The notes: generated from the letters alone by a model not told the origin. DNA of 64,000 bases from Actinomadura rudentiformis (GCF_008923185.1 NZ_WBMT01000025.1:122317-186316), one strand, 5' to 3'; shown: positions 26,125 through 35,083, counted from the stretch's first letter. Translations and numbers: made by a program.

Positions 26125-26748
26125 TCATCGGGCCGGCTCGGCCTCCGCGGGGCCGGCCCATGCCAGGCACATCTGGTTGAAGGTCTCGACCAGCGCGACC
26201 ATGTCGACGGAAGGGTCCATCAGCCACTGGAGCTGGAGGCCGTCCGAGACGGCCAGCAGTAGCCGTGCCATGTGATCTGCCTGCACGTCCTTCCGCACCT
26301 GGCCGGAGTGCTGGCCCTGCTCCAACCCCCGCACGATCTGGCCGGTGAGCTCGCGGTAGCGATCGGCGAAATAGCCGTGCGCGTGGTGCACCGGGTCGGT
26401 GGCCGCCGCCGCCGACAGGGCGACGAACAGCTTCACCAGCCCCGACTGCTCCATGTTGTGCCGCACCGTCCGGGTCACCGCCTCGCCAGGGGATCGCACG
26501 TCCTCGCCGACCTGTGAGTCCAGCTTGTCGCGCCGCTTGAGGATGGCGAGCAGCAGCTCTTCTCGCGAACCGAAGTAGTGCAGCACTCCGGCCTGGGTGA
26601 GCCCCACCCGGTCGGCGATCTCCTGGAGTGAGGAGCCGCGGTCCCCATGCTGGGAGAACACCTCAAGGGCGGTGTCGAGAATCTGCTCCCGTCGCTCGAT
26701 GCCCTTGCGGTAGGGGCCGCGCGGTTTTCTCTTGCCTGTCACCCGCAT
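26125..26748 (-). CDS. TetR-family regulator (second paralogue)
   Basis: 207 residues. HTH: GKRKPRGPYRKGIERREQILDTA..SSLQEIADRVGLTQAGVLHYFGS. The C-terminal domain ends with LQLQWLMDPSVDM. The shared RGPYxK opening and QLQWLxDPSxDM motif show it is a paralogue of the first TetR. The start at 26748 lies 26 nt from a near-palindromic operator, consistent with autoregulation. It is divergent from the GH3 gene and convergent with the MFS gene, so it probably represses the rhamnoside cluster. Longer upstream translation runs through the promoter and is rejected. Confidence 0.9.
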   Translation of the reverse strand: MRVTGKRKPRGPYRKGIERREQILDTALEVFSQHGDRGSSLQEIADRVGLTQAGVLHYFGSREELLLAILKRRDKLDSQVGEDVRSPGEAVTRTVRHNMEQSGLVKLFVALSAAAATDPVHHAHGYFADRYRELTGQIVRGLEQGQHSGQVRKDVQADHMARLLLAVSDGLQLQWLMDPSVDMVALVETFNQMCLAWAGPAEAEPAR

Positions 26749-26773
26749 GACCGTACTCCACGGCGGACGGCGA

Positions 26774-26798
26774 CAGCTAAAACCGAGTAATACTAGGT
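26774..26798. promoter_or_regulatory. 25-bp element, copy E (TetR2 / GH3 divergent promoter)
   Basis: The plus strand contains ACCGAGTAATACTAGGT (26782-26798), an odd palindrome matching its complement in 14 of 17 positions. The whole 25-bp element is shared with copy D. It is 26 nt from the TetR start and 33 nt from the GH3 start. Confidence 0.7.
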
Positions 26799-26830
26799 AT
26801 TGAGATTGATCACCACAAGGAGGAACAGCA

Positions 26831-29221
26831 GTGATGACCGATCCCGTCAATGAGGCCGACCTCACCCGCAGGCTCGCCGCCCTGACCCTCAAGGAGAAGG
26901 TGGCGCTCCTGACCGGTGCGGACGCCTGGAGCCTGACGCCCTTGCCGGCGGTCGGCCTGGAAGCACTGCGCCTGTCGGACGGCCCGGTCGGGCCGCGGGG
27001 AACCGAGTTCGGCCCGGGGGCACCGCCCTCGCTGCTCTTCCCCAGCCCGACCTCGCTGGCGGCGACATGGGACACCGAGCTGGCCTACGATTCCGGTCGG
27101 CTGATGGGGGCGCGGGCACGGGAGATGGGCGTGCACGTGCTACTGGCGCCGACCGTGAACCTGCATCGGTCTCCGCTGGGGGGACGCCATTTCGAATGCT
27201 TCTCCGAAGACCCGCTACTCACCGCAGACATCGCCGTGGCTTTCATCGAGGGCGTCCAGTCCGCCGGGGTGGCGGCCTGCGTCAAGCATTTCGTGGGCAA
27301 CGACTCTGAGACCGAACGAATGTCGTATGACGCGCGCATCGAGGACAAGGCACTGCGAGAGGTCTATCTGAGGCCTTTCGAGGCGGCCGTGCGCAAGGCA
27401 GGCGTCTGGATGGTGATGAGCGCCTACAACGGCGTCAACGGCAGCACGATGACCGAGAACCGATCACTGCAGCACGAGCTCCTCAAGGAGGAGTGGGGCT
27501 TTGACGGTGTCCTCGTCTCAGACTGGAACGCCGCTCGCTCGACCGTCGAATCGTCCCTGGCCGGGCTCGATCTCGCCATGCCCGGACCCGACGGGCCCTG
27601 GGGCGATGCGCTGGTCGCGGCCGTGGTGGAGGGACGGGTTCCTGAGCAGGTCATCGACGACAAGGTCAGACGGATCCTGCGGCTCGCCGCCCGGGTCGGT
27701 GGCCTGGACGGGATACCGGCTCCACCGGCTCCGGCGGTTCCGCCCGACGCCCGGGACAGGCTCCGTGACCTGGCGGTCCGCGGTGCGGTGTTGCTGCGCA
27801 ACGACGGCGTTCTTCCACTGCGCGGCGTACGGAGGATCGCGCTGATCGGGCCGAACGCCACCCGGCTCGCCGCTCAGGGCGGCGGGAGCGCTCACGTCAA
27901 CCCCGAGCGCGTCGTCACCCCGTTGGAGGGTCTGCGCCGGGTCCTCGGAGACGATGTGCAGATCAGCCTGCACCCCGGAGCCTTTCCGCAGGCCAGGCTG
28001 GAGCCGCTCACTGCCGCATCCCATCCGGTGACGGGCGAGCCAGGAGTACAGCTCCAGTACGTGGCGGTCGACGGTAGCGTCCGATCGGAGGAACACCGGT
28101 CCCCAGCCGAGTGGTGGTTTCCGTTGATCCTTGAGGACGGCGTCACCGAGCTCGTCGTCCGGGCTCGCCTGCATCTGGCCTCCGGTCCCGGCCATCTGCT
28201 CTCGGTGCTGGGCGCGGGCGAATACGTACTGCGCGTGCTCGATCAGGAACCGCAGCGGTGTGAGCAGTACGTCGACGGATCTGACATCGGAGCCCTGGTT
28301 CTCAACCCGCCGTCGCACACCTTCATCTTCGATACCCCTACCGGCGACCCCGTGATCGAGCTCAGGGTGACACCCCAGCGTGACCTGCCCCACCCGGTCG
28401 CACTGCTCGGCCTGGGCTACGCCGAACCTCGCGATGACGACGACACCGCGCTGGCAAAAGCCGTCGAGGCCGCACGCTCAGCCGATGCCGCCGTCGTCAT
28501 CGTGGGCAGCGACGAGTACATCGAGGCCGAGAACATCGACCGGCCTGGTCTCGCGCTGCCCGGACGCCAGGACGAACTGGTCACCGCGGTCTGCGAGGCC
28601 AATCCGCGCACGGTCGTCGTCGTCAATGCGGGCGCCCCCTGGCTGATGCCGTGGGCAGATCGGCCCGCGGCGATCCTGTGGTCGTGGTTCCCGGGTCAGG
28701 AGTGCGGTGACGCGATCGCCGACATTCTCACCGGGACCGAGCCCGGCGGACGCCTGCCCACCACCTTCCCGGCGGCCGAGGCCGAGGTCCCGATCCTGTC
28801 CACCCAGCCTGATCAGGGAGTGCTGGATTACGCCGAAGGCGGCCTGATCGGTTACCGCGCCTACGCGGACGCTGGCACCGAACCGCTGTTCCCCTTCGGC
28901 CATGGCCTGTCCTACACCTCCTGGGAATACCTTGAGGCCACCGCCGATGACCTCACCGTCCAGGTGACGCTGCGCAACACCGGCGACCGGCATGGCCGCG
29001 ACGTCGTCCAGGCATACCTGGACAGCCAGGACGAGCCTCTGCGCCTAGTCGGTTTCTCCGCCGTTGAGGCCGGACCAGGGGAGACCATCACCGTTGCCCT
29101 CGAGATCGACCGACACAGCCTGGCTCGCTGGATCGACGGCGCCTGGGCCCAACCGGCTGCGCCCCACCGTCTGCGCATCGGCCGATCCGCTGCTGAGCTG
29201 CTCTTGGAGCTCTCAGTGTGA
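26831..29221 (+). CDS. GH3 beta-glycosidase with inserted PA14-like domain
   Basis: 796 residues, no signal peptide. The GH3 barrel shows LRLSDGPVGPRG, KHFVGNDSE and nucleophile D231 in VLVSDWNA. Between the two halves of the second domain lies an insertion at about 375-520 (EWWFPLILEDGVTELVVRARLHL and AGEYVLRVLDQ), consistent with a PA14 domain as in certain beta-glucosidases. A fibronectin-III-like C terminus follows. AGGAGG at 26818-26823 serves either the GTG at 26831 (7 nt) or the ATG at 26834 (10 nt). It is expected to remove beta-linked glucose after the rhamnosidase has acted. Confidence 0.93.
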   Translation: MMTDPVNEADLTRRLAALTLKEKVALLTGADAWSLTPLPAVGLEALRLSDGPVGPRGTEFGPGAPPSLLFPSPTSLAATWDTELAYDSGRLMGARAREMGVHVLLAPTVNLHRSPLGGRHFECFSEDPLLTADIAVAFIEGVQSAGVAACVKHFVGNDSETERMSYDARIEDKALREVYLRPFEAAVRKAGVWMVMSAYNGVNGSTMTENRSLQHELLKEEWGFDGVLVSDWNAARSTVESSLAGLDLAMPGPDGPWGDALVAAVVEGRVPEQVIDDKVRRILRLAARVGGLDGIPAPPAPAVPPDARDRLRDLAVRGAVLLRNDGVLPLRGVRRIALIGPNATRLAAQGGGSAHVNPERVVTPLEGLRRVLGDDVQISLHPGAFPQARLEPLTAASHPVTGEPGVQLQYVAVDGSVRSEEHRSPAEWWFPLILEDGVTELVVRARLHLASGPGHLLSVLGAGEYVLRVLDQEPQRCEQYVDGSDIGALVLNPPSHTFIFDTPTGDPVIELRVTPQRDLPHPVALLGLGYAEPRDDDDTALAKAVEAARSADAAVVIVGSDEYIEAENIDRPGLALPGRQDELVTAVCEANPRTVVVVNAGAPWLMPWADRPAAILWSWFPGQECGDAIADILTGTEPGGRLPTTFPAAEAEVPILSTQPDQGVLDYAEGGLIGYRAYADAGTEPLFPFGHGLSYTSWEYLEATADDLTVQVTLRNTGDRHGRDVVQAYLDSQDEPLRLVGFSAVEAGPGETITVALEIDRHSLARWIDGAWAQPAAPHRLRIGRSAAELLLELSV

Positions 29222-29977
29222 GACGAGATACCGTCGGCCATGTATTCGAGCTCCTTGTTACCACGGCGACCTGTTCCATACCGAGCCAGGAGCCATCCTC
29301 GGTGCTCCGCCATTCCCCTGCCCGGCGTGCTCGGCCGAGAGGGGGCGGGTGTTGCTGAGGCCGTCGACCCGGCCACCGGCCACCGGCTATCGGCCACCGG
29401 CGACCTGCGACCGGGGGACCGGGGCTTGCTGTGCTTACCTCCTGCGGCGCGTGCGCAACTGCCGAAACGAGCATCCGCGTACGACGCGATCTGCCTGAAT
29501 GCCAATCGTTTGGGCGGATGCCGCGCTGATGGCACCGCGGCCACCACTCGAGAGGACGCACCACTCGGCAGGCACTACTTCGAGCGGTCTTTCCTCGACC
29601 GCCATGGTCCGGTCGACGCCTGCAGCATCCTGAAGGTCGGTGGGGACGCGGCCCTGGACATGCTGACACCTCGGATGAAGTGGAGAGGGCATCGGCGCGG
29701 AGGCAGGTTCCCCAGGGGCATCGCCCGGTCGCGGCGCGAGATCAAGGTCCCGAGCTTAGGTCTGGCTGGTGGGACCGGTCAGGCGTACGGCGCGGATTGG
29801 AACTCCGATTCGCAGCTAGATCGTTGGGAGATCTCTCTGTGTACCCCGGCGCTCATCTCACAGTGCGGTTAGCGTCTCCACTGGATTGCGACCTTAAGTA
29901 GCCGCCTGGTTACTCATTGGATCAGGTTGGTGCAGAGGGCAAACGTCGCCTCGGATGGACGGAAGCAGAGGTAGTGG
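29222..29977. other. 756-bp stretch without a convincing gene
   Basis: Several open frames cross this stretch but none shows family motifs, a good ribosome-binding site or actinomycete third-position bias. A short direct repeat of CCACCGG units occurs around 29,380-29,405. It may hold remains of a decayed gene at the edge of the accessory region. Confidence 0.5.
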
Positions 29978-31186
29978 ATGCGGCCGGACTCGTCGCTGTG
30001 CATAGGTGCGGTGGTGCCGCGGACCGGGCGCCTGGCCGCACTGGGCGACCCGCTGTCCTTTGTGATCGACCTGCTGGCGCCCCGCCTGTCCGAGGTGGGC
30101 AACGCCGGCCGCCGACCGCTGCGGTTCGCAACCCGCGACAGCAGGTCGGAACCTGGGCGCGCTCGTCAGGCCGTGCGGGAGCTGGTGGAACGCGACAGGG
30201 CCGATGTGGTGATCACGATGGCGGGCACCAAGGTGCTGCCCGCGGTGGCCGACGCGTGCGAGGCACTCGGCGTGCCGTGCATCTCGACCACCTTCCCATG
30301 GCAGGCGTATGTGTATTCGCGCGCCGGCGACATGGGCCATCGGTTCGACTGGACCTACCACTTCGCCTGGGGACTGGACGACATCGCCACCGTGTTCGCC
30401 GACATCTGGGAAAGTTTCGGCGACGCGTCCGCGGTCGGCTGCCTGTGGAACGACGACCTGCAAGGACGGCTGCTGCGCCACGACCGCCACGGATTCGCCC
30501 CCGCCGCGGCCTCACGCGGGCACACCCTGATCGACCCGGGTGGCTACCGGGAACCCGCGGCCGACTTCGGTCCCCAGATCGAGGACCTCCGTCGGCACGC
30601 GGTGACCATTGTGACCAGCGCCGCGACCGCCACCGATCTGGCGCTGTTCCACCGCCAGGCGCGCGAGGCCGGTTGTCTCCCGCGACTCATCACGTGCTCA
30701 CGCTGGTTGGCCTACCCCCACACCAGCTCGCGCGGCGGCGCAAGGAACATTGCCGACATGGAACATGAACTCGCCGAAGCCCGCGTGGCGACGTTGGTGT
30801 ACTGGACACCCGGACATCCCCACCGGTCGTCCCTGGACGGAATCACCACCGGCGAGCTGGCCGCGGCCTACCAGGACTGCACCGGCAACCTCTGGCTGCA
30901 ACCGCTCGGGCTGGCCCACGCTCTCGTCGAGGTCGCCCATCACGCCCTCGCCCACGCAGACGCCCCGACCGACCGGCGGGCCGTCGCCCAGGCGATCGGC
31001 AGCACACGGCTGGACACCATCGCAGGCCACCTCGACTGGACCTCGGGCCCCACGCCCAACATCGCGCTGATCCCGCTGATCGGCGGCCAATGGCAGCCCA
31101 CCCACCACGGGCACCAGCTCGCCGTGGTCACCAACACCGCCTGCCCCGACGTCCCCGTCACCGCCGACGTCACACCGACACGCTGA
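29978..31186 (+). CDS. orphan periplasmic-binding-protein-like protein without signal peptide
   Basis: 402 residues. The sequence opens directly with the first strand of a type 1 periplasmic-binding fold (LCIGAVVPRTGRLAALGDP), as in branched-chain amino acid receptors, and continues through VVITMAGTKVLPAVADACEALGVPCIST and FHRQAREAGC. There is no signal peptide, lipobox or transmembrane segment. No ABC permease or ATPase lies nearby. It could be a cytoplasmic sensor domain, or a receptor that lost its export signal. ATG 29978 is preceded by AGAGG. The next recognisable feature is the tRNA-Val fragment. Confidence 0.7.
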   Translation: MRPDSSLCIGAVVPRTGRLAALGDPLSFVIDLLAPRLSEVGNAGRRPLRFATRDSRSEPGRARQAVRELVERDRADVVITMAGTKVLPAVADACEALGVPCISTTFPWQAYVYSRAGDMGHRFDWTYHFAWGLDDIATVFADIWESFGDASAVGCLWNDDLQGRLLRHDRHGFAPAAASRGHTLIDPGGYREPAADFGPQIEDLRRHAVTIVTSAATATDLALFHRQAREAGCLPRLITCSRWLAYPHTSSRGGARNIADMEHELAEARVATLVYWTPGHPHRSSLDGITTGELAAAYQDCTGNLWLQPLGLAHALVEVAHHALAHADAPTDRRAVAQAIGSTRLDTIAGHLDWTSGPTPNIALIPLIGGQWQPTHHGHQLAVVTNTACPDVPVTADVTPTR

Positions 31187-31703
31187 CCAGCACCACCCAC
31201 GCGCCATCCGCTCGAGCGGCGAACTCGACCCAGCTTGTGGCAGAGATGACCTTCGGCGCTGCCAGGGTCAATCGATCTGGCCTGCGGCACGATGGCGCCG
31301 ATCGCCATCTCTGAGTCAACGCCGTCTCCAGCCTGGCGCCACAGGCCACTTTGGTAAACCGCACCGCTCCGTACAGGTCATCGTGATCGATAAGGATGAT
31401 CAGCATCAGCCGCGCTGGCTCGCTGAAGTTTCGCCGGGGTTGAGGCGTCGTCCATGAACGAGACTCGGTTCGCTTTCCGGGCATCGCGAGGAGAGTGACG
31501 CTTGTCTCTCGGTGGACTTGAGGGAGACGCGGCCCAATGAAGGTCGACTACGCTCAGTCACCTAGCCGCCAGTGACTGAACCCGTCAATTGCGGGGCGCG
31601 TGAATTGCCCTGAGCTTCCTTGGAGAGCGTTGAACAGTACGCAACAGAGACCTTGTACCAGCGGTAACGCGGAAACAGATAGTCACGGTGGTTAGCTGAC
31701 CGT
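31187..31703. other. 517-bp stretch without a convincing gene
   Basis: A minus-strand frame (31170-31484, 104 codons) looks vaguely protein-like but has no recognisable motif or ribosome-binding site. Nothing else is seen up to the tRNA fragment. It probably belongs to the end of an integrated element. Confidence 0.45.
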
Positions 31704-31749
31704 GTTCACACCGAAGAGGTCACTGGTTCGAACCCAGTATCGCCCACCC
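31704..31749 (+). other. 3' fragment of tRNA-Val(CAC), candidate att scar
   Basis: The sequence matches the 3' half of an actinobacterial tRNA-Val: anticodon loop TTCACAC (anticodon CAC), stem CGAAG, variable AGGTC, T-arm CTGGTTCGAACCCAG and acceptor TATCGCCCACC. The 5' half (acceptor GGGCGAT, D-arm) is absent and upstream sequence does not pair. Identity beginning in the anticodon loop is what tRNA-targeting integrases leave behind, so this looks like an attachment-site duplication, not a functional tRNA. Confidence 0.75.
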
Positions 31750-31757
31750 AGCTCAGA

Positions 31758-31788
31758 GGCCGGTTCCGATCAAGGAACCGGCCTTTTT
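31758..31788 (+). terminator. intrinsic terminator of the tRNA-Val locus
   Basis: GGCCGGTTCC / GGAACCGGCC with a 6-nt loop, followed by TTTTT, directly after the tRNA 3' end. Its retention suggests that the right-hand side is the original chromosomal flank. Confidence 0.88.
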
Positions 31789-31994
31789 GATCTCCGTACA
31801 GCCACGAGGTACAGCAGTAGCTCCCGGCAAAGCCCGTCGGGACGGCGTGCTCCTCGGAGGCCAGCTCAGAGAGCAGCAGCTCGTCGGCGAGCCGGCCACG
31901 TCTCGTGGTGCGATGAACGACGCCACCCGTCCGGAAACGTTTACTTTCCTGGACGTTATACGAGCGTCCGGCGCGCCGCGGGCGCCATGGGTGT

Positions 31995-32210
31995 TCAGAC
32001 ATGGTGGCGGCCATGCCAGTGGTTGTAGAGCGCCAGTGCCAGTCCGGTGACGGCGATGCCGGCGCCGATCGGCAGCCATACCGCCGGGGCGAGCCAGACC
32101 AGCACGGCGGCCAGGGCGCCGAGGAGGAGGCAGAGGGCTCCGACGATCACGTGCTGGGGAATGAAGAGGCCGGGGCCGCGGCCGCCAGGCTGGTGGGGTG
32201 TGCTGGTCAC
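31995..32210 (-). CDS. small two-helix membrane protein
   Basis: 71 residues from the GTG at 32210, preceded by AGGAAGGA 9 nt upstream. Two hydrophobic segments (HVIVGALCLLLGALAAVLVWL and LPIGAGIAVTGLALAL) and a His-rich tail (YNHWHGRHHV) indicate an inner-membrane protein. No family recognised. It is divergent from the interrupted STAND/TPR gene. Confidence 0.6.
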   Translation of the reverse strand: MTSTPHQPGGRGPGLFIPQHVIVGALCLLLGALAAVLVWLAPAVWLPIGAGIAVTGLALALYNHWHGRHHV

Positions 32211-32362
32211 CTTGGGATGTCCTTCCTGCTGAGTTGGTGACAGCACCGTCGGCCGGACGGCTGTTTGATTCCGAGATGCGATTGGGTCCTGTTTGTCGCG
32301 CCTGCTGGCCTGGGGTGGTGTGTGCTGGTTTCTGCTATGGATCCGAACACCCGGCGGGGGTT

Positions 32363-34750
32363 GTGGTGGCGATCGACCCGGAGCAGATCGGTACGGCTGA
32401 GCAGTTGGTGCAGCAGCTGGCAGAGCTGTACCGGCAGGGCGGGTGGAGTATCCACCGGTTGGCTGAGGCGTCGGGGTTGAGCACGGCGACGGTGCAGGCG
32501 ATCGTGAACGGTGCTACCGGACTGCCGCAGACCGGCACCTTGAAGGCGTTCGTGACCGCCTGCGGGCAGAAGCCCGCTCCGTGGGTGGCGGCGCGCGGCC
32601 GCGCGGTCCGAGCCGCCAAGGAGTCCCAGGCGCGGTTGCGGGTGGTGAACGTGCCGCGGGTGGAGGCCACCTTCGTCGGCCGCACCGAGGAACTGGCTCA
32701 GCTGTCGCGGGCGTGGACAGCGCCGGCCCGCAGGACGGGTGCCGCAGGGACGCGGGCCGGGGTGGTGGTGCAAGCCGTGCACGGGCTGGGCGGGGTCGGC
32801 AAGTCGACGCTCGCCGCCTACTGGGCACGCACCCGCCTAGATGAGGTTGGGGTGGCGTGGTGGATCACCGCCGACACCACAACCGGGCTGGAGGCCGGAC
32901 TGGCCGGGCTGGCGGTCGCGGTGCAACCCGAGCTGGCCGGGCAGCCGTTGGAGGCGCTGGTCACACACGCGATCGGCTGGCTGACCGCCAACCAGGGCTG
33001 GCTGCTGGTGCTGGACAACGTCACCAATCCCGCTCATGTGGCGCCGCTGCTGGATCGCGATCTACCCGGCCAGATCGTGGTGACCAGCCGGCTGGCCCAA
33101 GGCTGGCACCGGCTTGGCGCCACCGTCATCCGGCTGGATGTGCTAACGCAGTAGCAGGCGATCGCCCTGCTCACCACCCTGGCGACCGGCGACCATTCCG
33201 ACACCAAGGTGACCGACGTCGACCTGGTCGGTGCCGCAGAGTTGGTGAGCGAGCTGGGGTTTCTGCCGCTGGCGATCGAACAGGCCGGGGCCTTCCTGCG
33301 CCAGTCCCAGCTGTCAGCGGCCCGCTATCTGCAGCTGCTGCACGACAGTCCGGCTGTGATGTACGACCAGGCGGCCCGCGGCTCCGACAGCGAGCGCACC
33401 ATCGCCCGGATCTGGCGCATCACCCTGGACACGCTCACCGACACCCCACTCGCCGGTGACCTGCTGCGGATCCTAGCCTGGTGGGCGCCCGACGCCATCC
33501 CACGTACTCTGCTGGCCCCGCTCGCCGGCCCGGTCGAGGTTGCCATCGCATTGGGCGCACTGCACGCCTACAACATGATCACCCTGGAATCAGACACCAT
33601 CACCGTGCACCGACTCGTCCAGGCCGTCGCCCGCACCCCCGACCCTGACGACCCACATCGGCACGCCACCGATATCAACCGAGCTCGCGACCAAGCCACT
33701 CAGCTTCTTCACAAGGCGATCCCCGCCGATCACCGGGCCCCTGCAGACTGGCCGCTGTGGCGCACTCTGCTACCCCACATCAATGCCCTCACCAGTTACA
33801 CCTCACCCACCACCCACACTGTGACTACTGCCTTGCTGCTCAACGAGACCGGTCTGTTCCTCAGTGACCAAGGCGACTCCAGTGGCGCCATCACCTTCCA
33901 CCAGCATGCAGTCACCACCTTCGAACGCCTGCTCGGCGCCGAGCATGCGAACACCCTGGTCTCGCGCAACGGTCTCGCTAGGGCATACGAGTCGGCCGGG
34001 AATCTGGCCCGCGCCATCCCTCTGTTCAGACAGGTCCTCGCGGACTCTGAGCGGATTCTCGGGCCCGACCATCCCGACACCCTGGTCTCACGTAACGACC
34101 TGGCCAGGGTCGACATGCTGGACGGGAACACGGCCCGCGCCATCCCCCTGTCCAAGCAGGTCCTCGCAGACTCTGAGCGGATTTTCGGACCCGACCATCC
34201 CGACACCCTGGTCTCGCGTCACAATCTAGCTAGGGGCTATATGGCGGCCGGGGACACGGCCCGCGCCATCCCCTTGTCCAAGCAGGTCCTCGCGGACTTC
34301 GAGCGGATTTTCGGACCCGACCACCCGAACACATTGGGCGCACGCTACAGCCTGGCACACACTTATCAATCTGCTGGAGATCTGGCTGACGCGATCCCGC
34401 TCTTCGAACAGAACCTCGTTGTCCAGGAGCGGGTTCTCGGGACAGACCACCCCACCACTCTCGGCTCACGCAACAGCCTCGCCCGCACTTATCTGATGGC
34501 TGGGGACCTGGCGCGCGCCATCCCTCTGTTCGAGGAGACTCTCACCGCCCGAGAGCGGGTGCTGGGCCACAACCATCCCCTCACTCTGGGCTCCCGCAGC
34601 AATCTAGCGCACGCCTACCAGACGGTTGGTGATCTTGAGCAAGCGATCCCGCTCTATGAGCAGACTCTCGTCGACTGCGAACGGGCACTGGGCCCCGATC
34701 ACTCCCTGACCAGGACGGTGCGAGAGAACCTGAAGGCTGCCCGACGGTAG
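32363..34750 (+). pseudogene. HTH / NB-ARC / TPR regulator interrupted by an in-frame amber codon
   Basis: One reading frame runs from about GTG 32363 to 34750 but is broken by TAG at 33152-33154 (after RLDVLTQ, before QAIALL). Before the stop: an XRE-like HTH (SIHRLAEASGLSTATVQAIVNG), then a STAND NTPase with Walker A GLGGVGKSTLA and Walker B GWLLVLDNV. After it: the rest of the NB-ARC region (LGFLPLAIEQAGAFLRQ) and about seven 42-residue kinesin-light-chain-type TPRs. Such proteins act as signal-sensing switches in actinomycetes. A single base change explains the break. Readthrough or internal initiation at 33209 could still yield products. Confidence 0.82.
33931..34686 (+). repeat. 126-bp tandem TPR-coding repeats
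   Basis: Units start at 33931, 34057, 34183, 34309, 34435 and 34561. Units 1-3 are close to identical over long runs at DNA level (for example GACCATCCCGACACCCTGGT). This points to recent duplication or gene conversion within the TPR domain, not just conserved protein repeats. Confidence 0.8.
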
Positions 34751-34960
34751 CGCACGTCCGGGAACGTGTACCTTTTCGGACGCCGTAGCGACCAGGGCGG
34801 AGGCCGTCCAAGAACCTACGTCCAGGAACTGGTGTCGCTACCTGGCTGCGTGGGCCACGTTCGGGATAACACCGCCAGGTGGTGCATCCCGTGCTCGGTT
34901 CGGCCGGGAAAGCTGTGGGGAAGCTGGAGTCGGGCCGCCGGTGACCGGATCGGCTGGTGG
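34751..34960. other. intergenic region before conserved leader copy 1
   Basis: No gene is visible. The stretch must contain the promoter for the leader and small gene that follow, but no clear -35/-10 pair stands out. Confidence 0.4.
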
Positions 34961-35083
34961 CTACAGGGTCTGCCGCTGGTAAATGGGTGTCGTCCCGGAT
35001 GGTGGCCGCCGCGTTGACCGCTCATGGTGGAAGTAACCCAGGAGAACAGCTCTTGGCTCCGTGTCACCGGCGGCCGGATCACC
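34961..35083 (+). promoter_or_regulatory. conserved leader-like element, copy 1
   Basis: First of three roughly 125-bp copies (others at 37617 and 58157). Shared boxes in order: CTACAGGGT, AAATGGGTGT, GATGGTGGCCGCCG, GGTGGAAG, AACCCAG-N-AGAAC and CACCGGCGGCCGGATCAC. TGGGT can pair with ACCCA, and GGCCGCCG with CGGCGGCC. These two helices interleave, a pseudoknot topology. It ends 83 nt before the ATG of the small membrane gene at 35167. Differences between copies include indels that would break any reading frame, so this is not coding. Confidence 0.7.

Noticed and set aside
26748..27075. N-terminal extension of the second TetR protein to 316 residues
   Set aside because: The extension runs through the divergent promoter and into the opposing GH3 gene. 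The 207-residue form matches its paralogue.
29240..29872. 210-codon plus-strand frame in the gap after the GH3 gene
   Set aside because: No ribosome-binding site, no domain signals and unusual composition. Treated as non-coding.
31704..31749. Functional tRNA-Val gene
   Set aside because: The acceptor 5' strand, D-arm and 5' anticodon stem are missing, so it cannot fold into a tRNA.
31706..32014. Minus-strand frame ending GDTGFEPVTSSV
   Set aside because: This well-known spurious peptide arises from translating the T-arm region of the tRNA. The DNA is the tRNA-Val fragment.
33931..34686. CRISPR-like array
   Set aside because: The periodic 126-bp units are tandem TPR codons without unique spacers.
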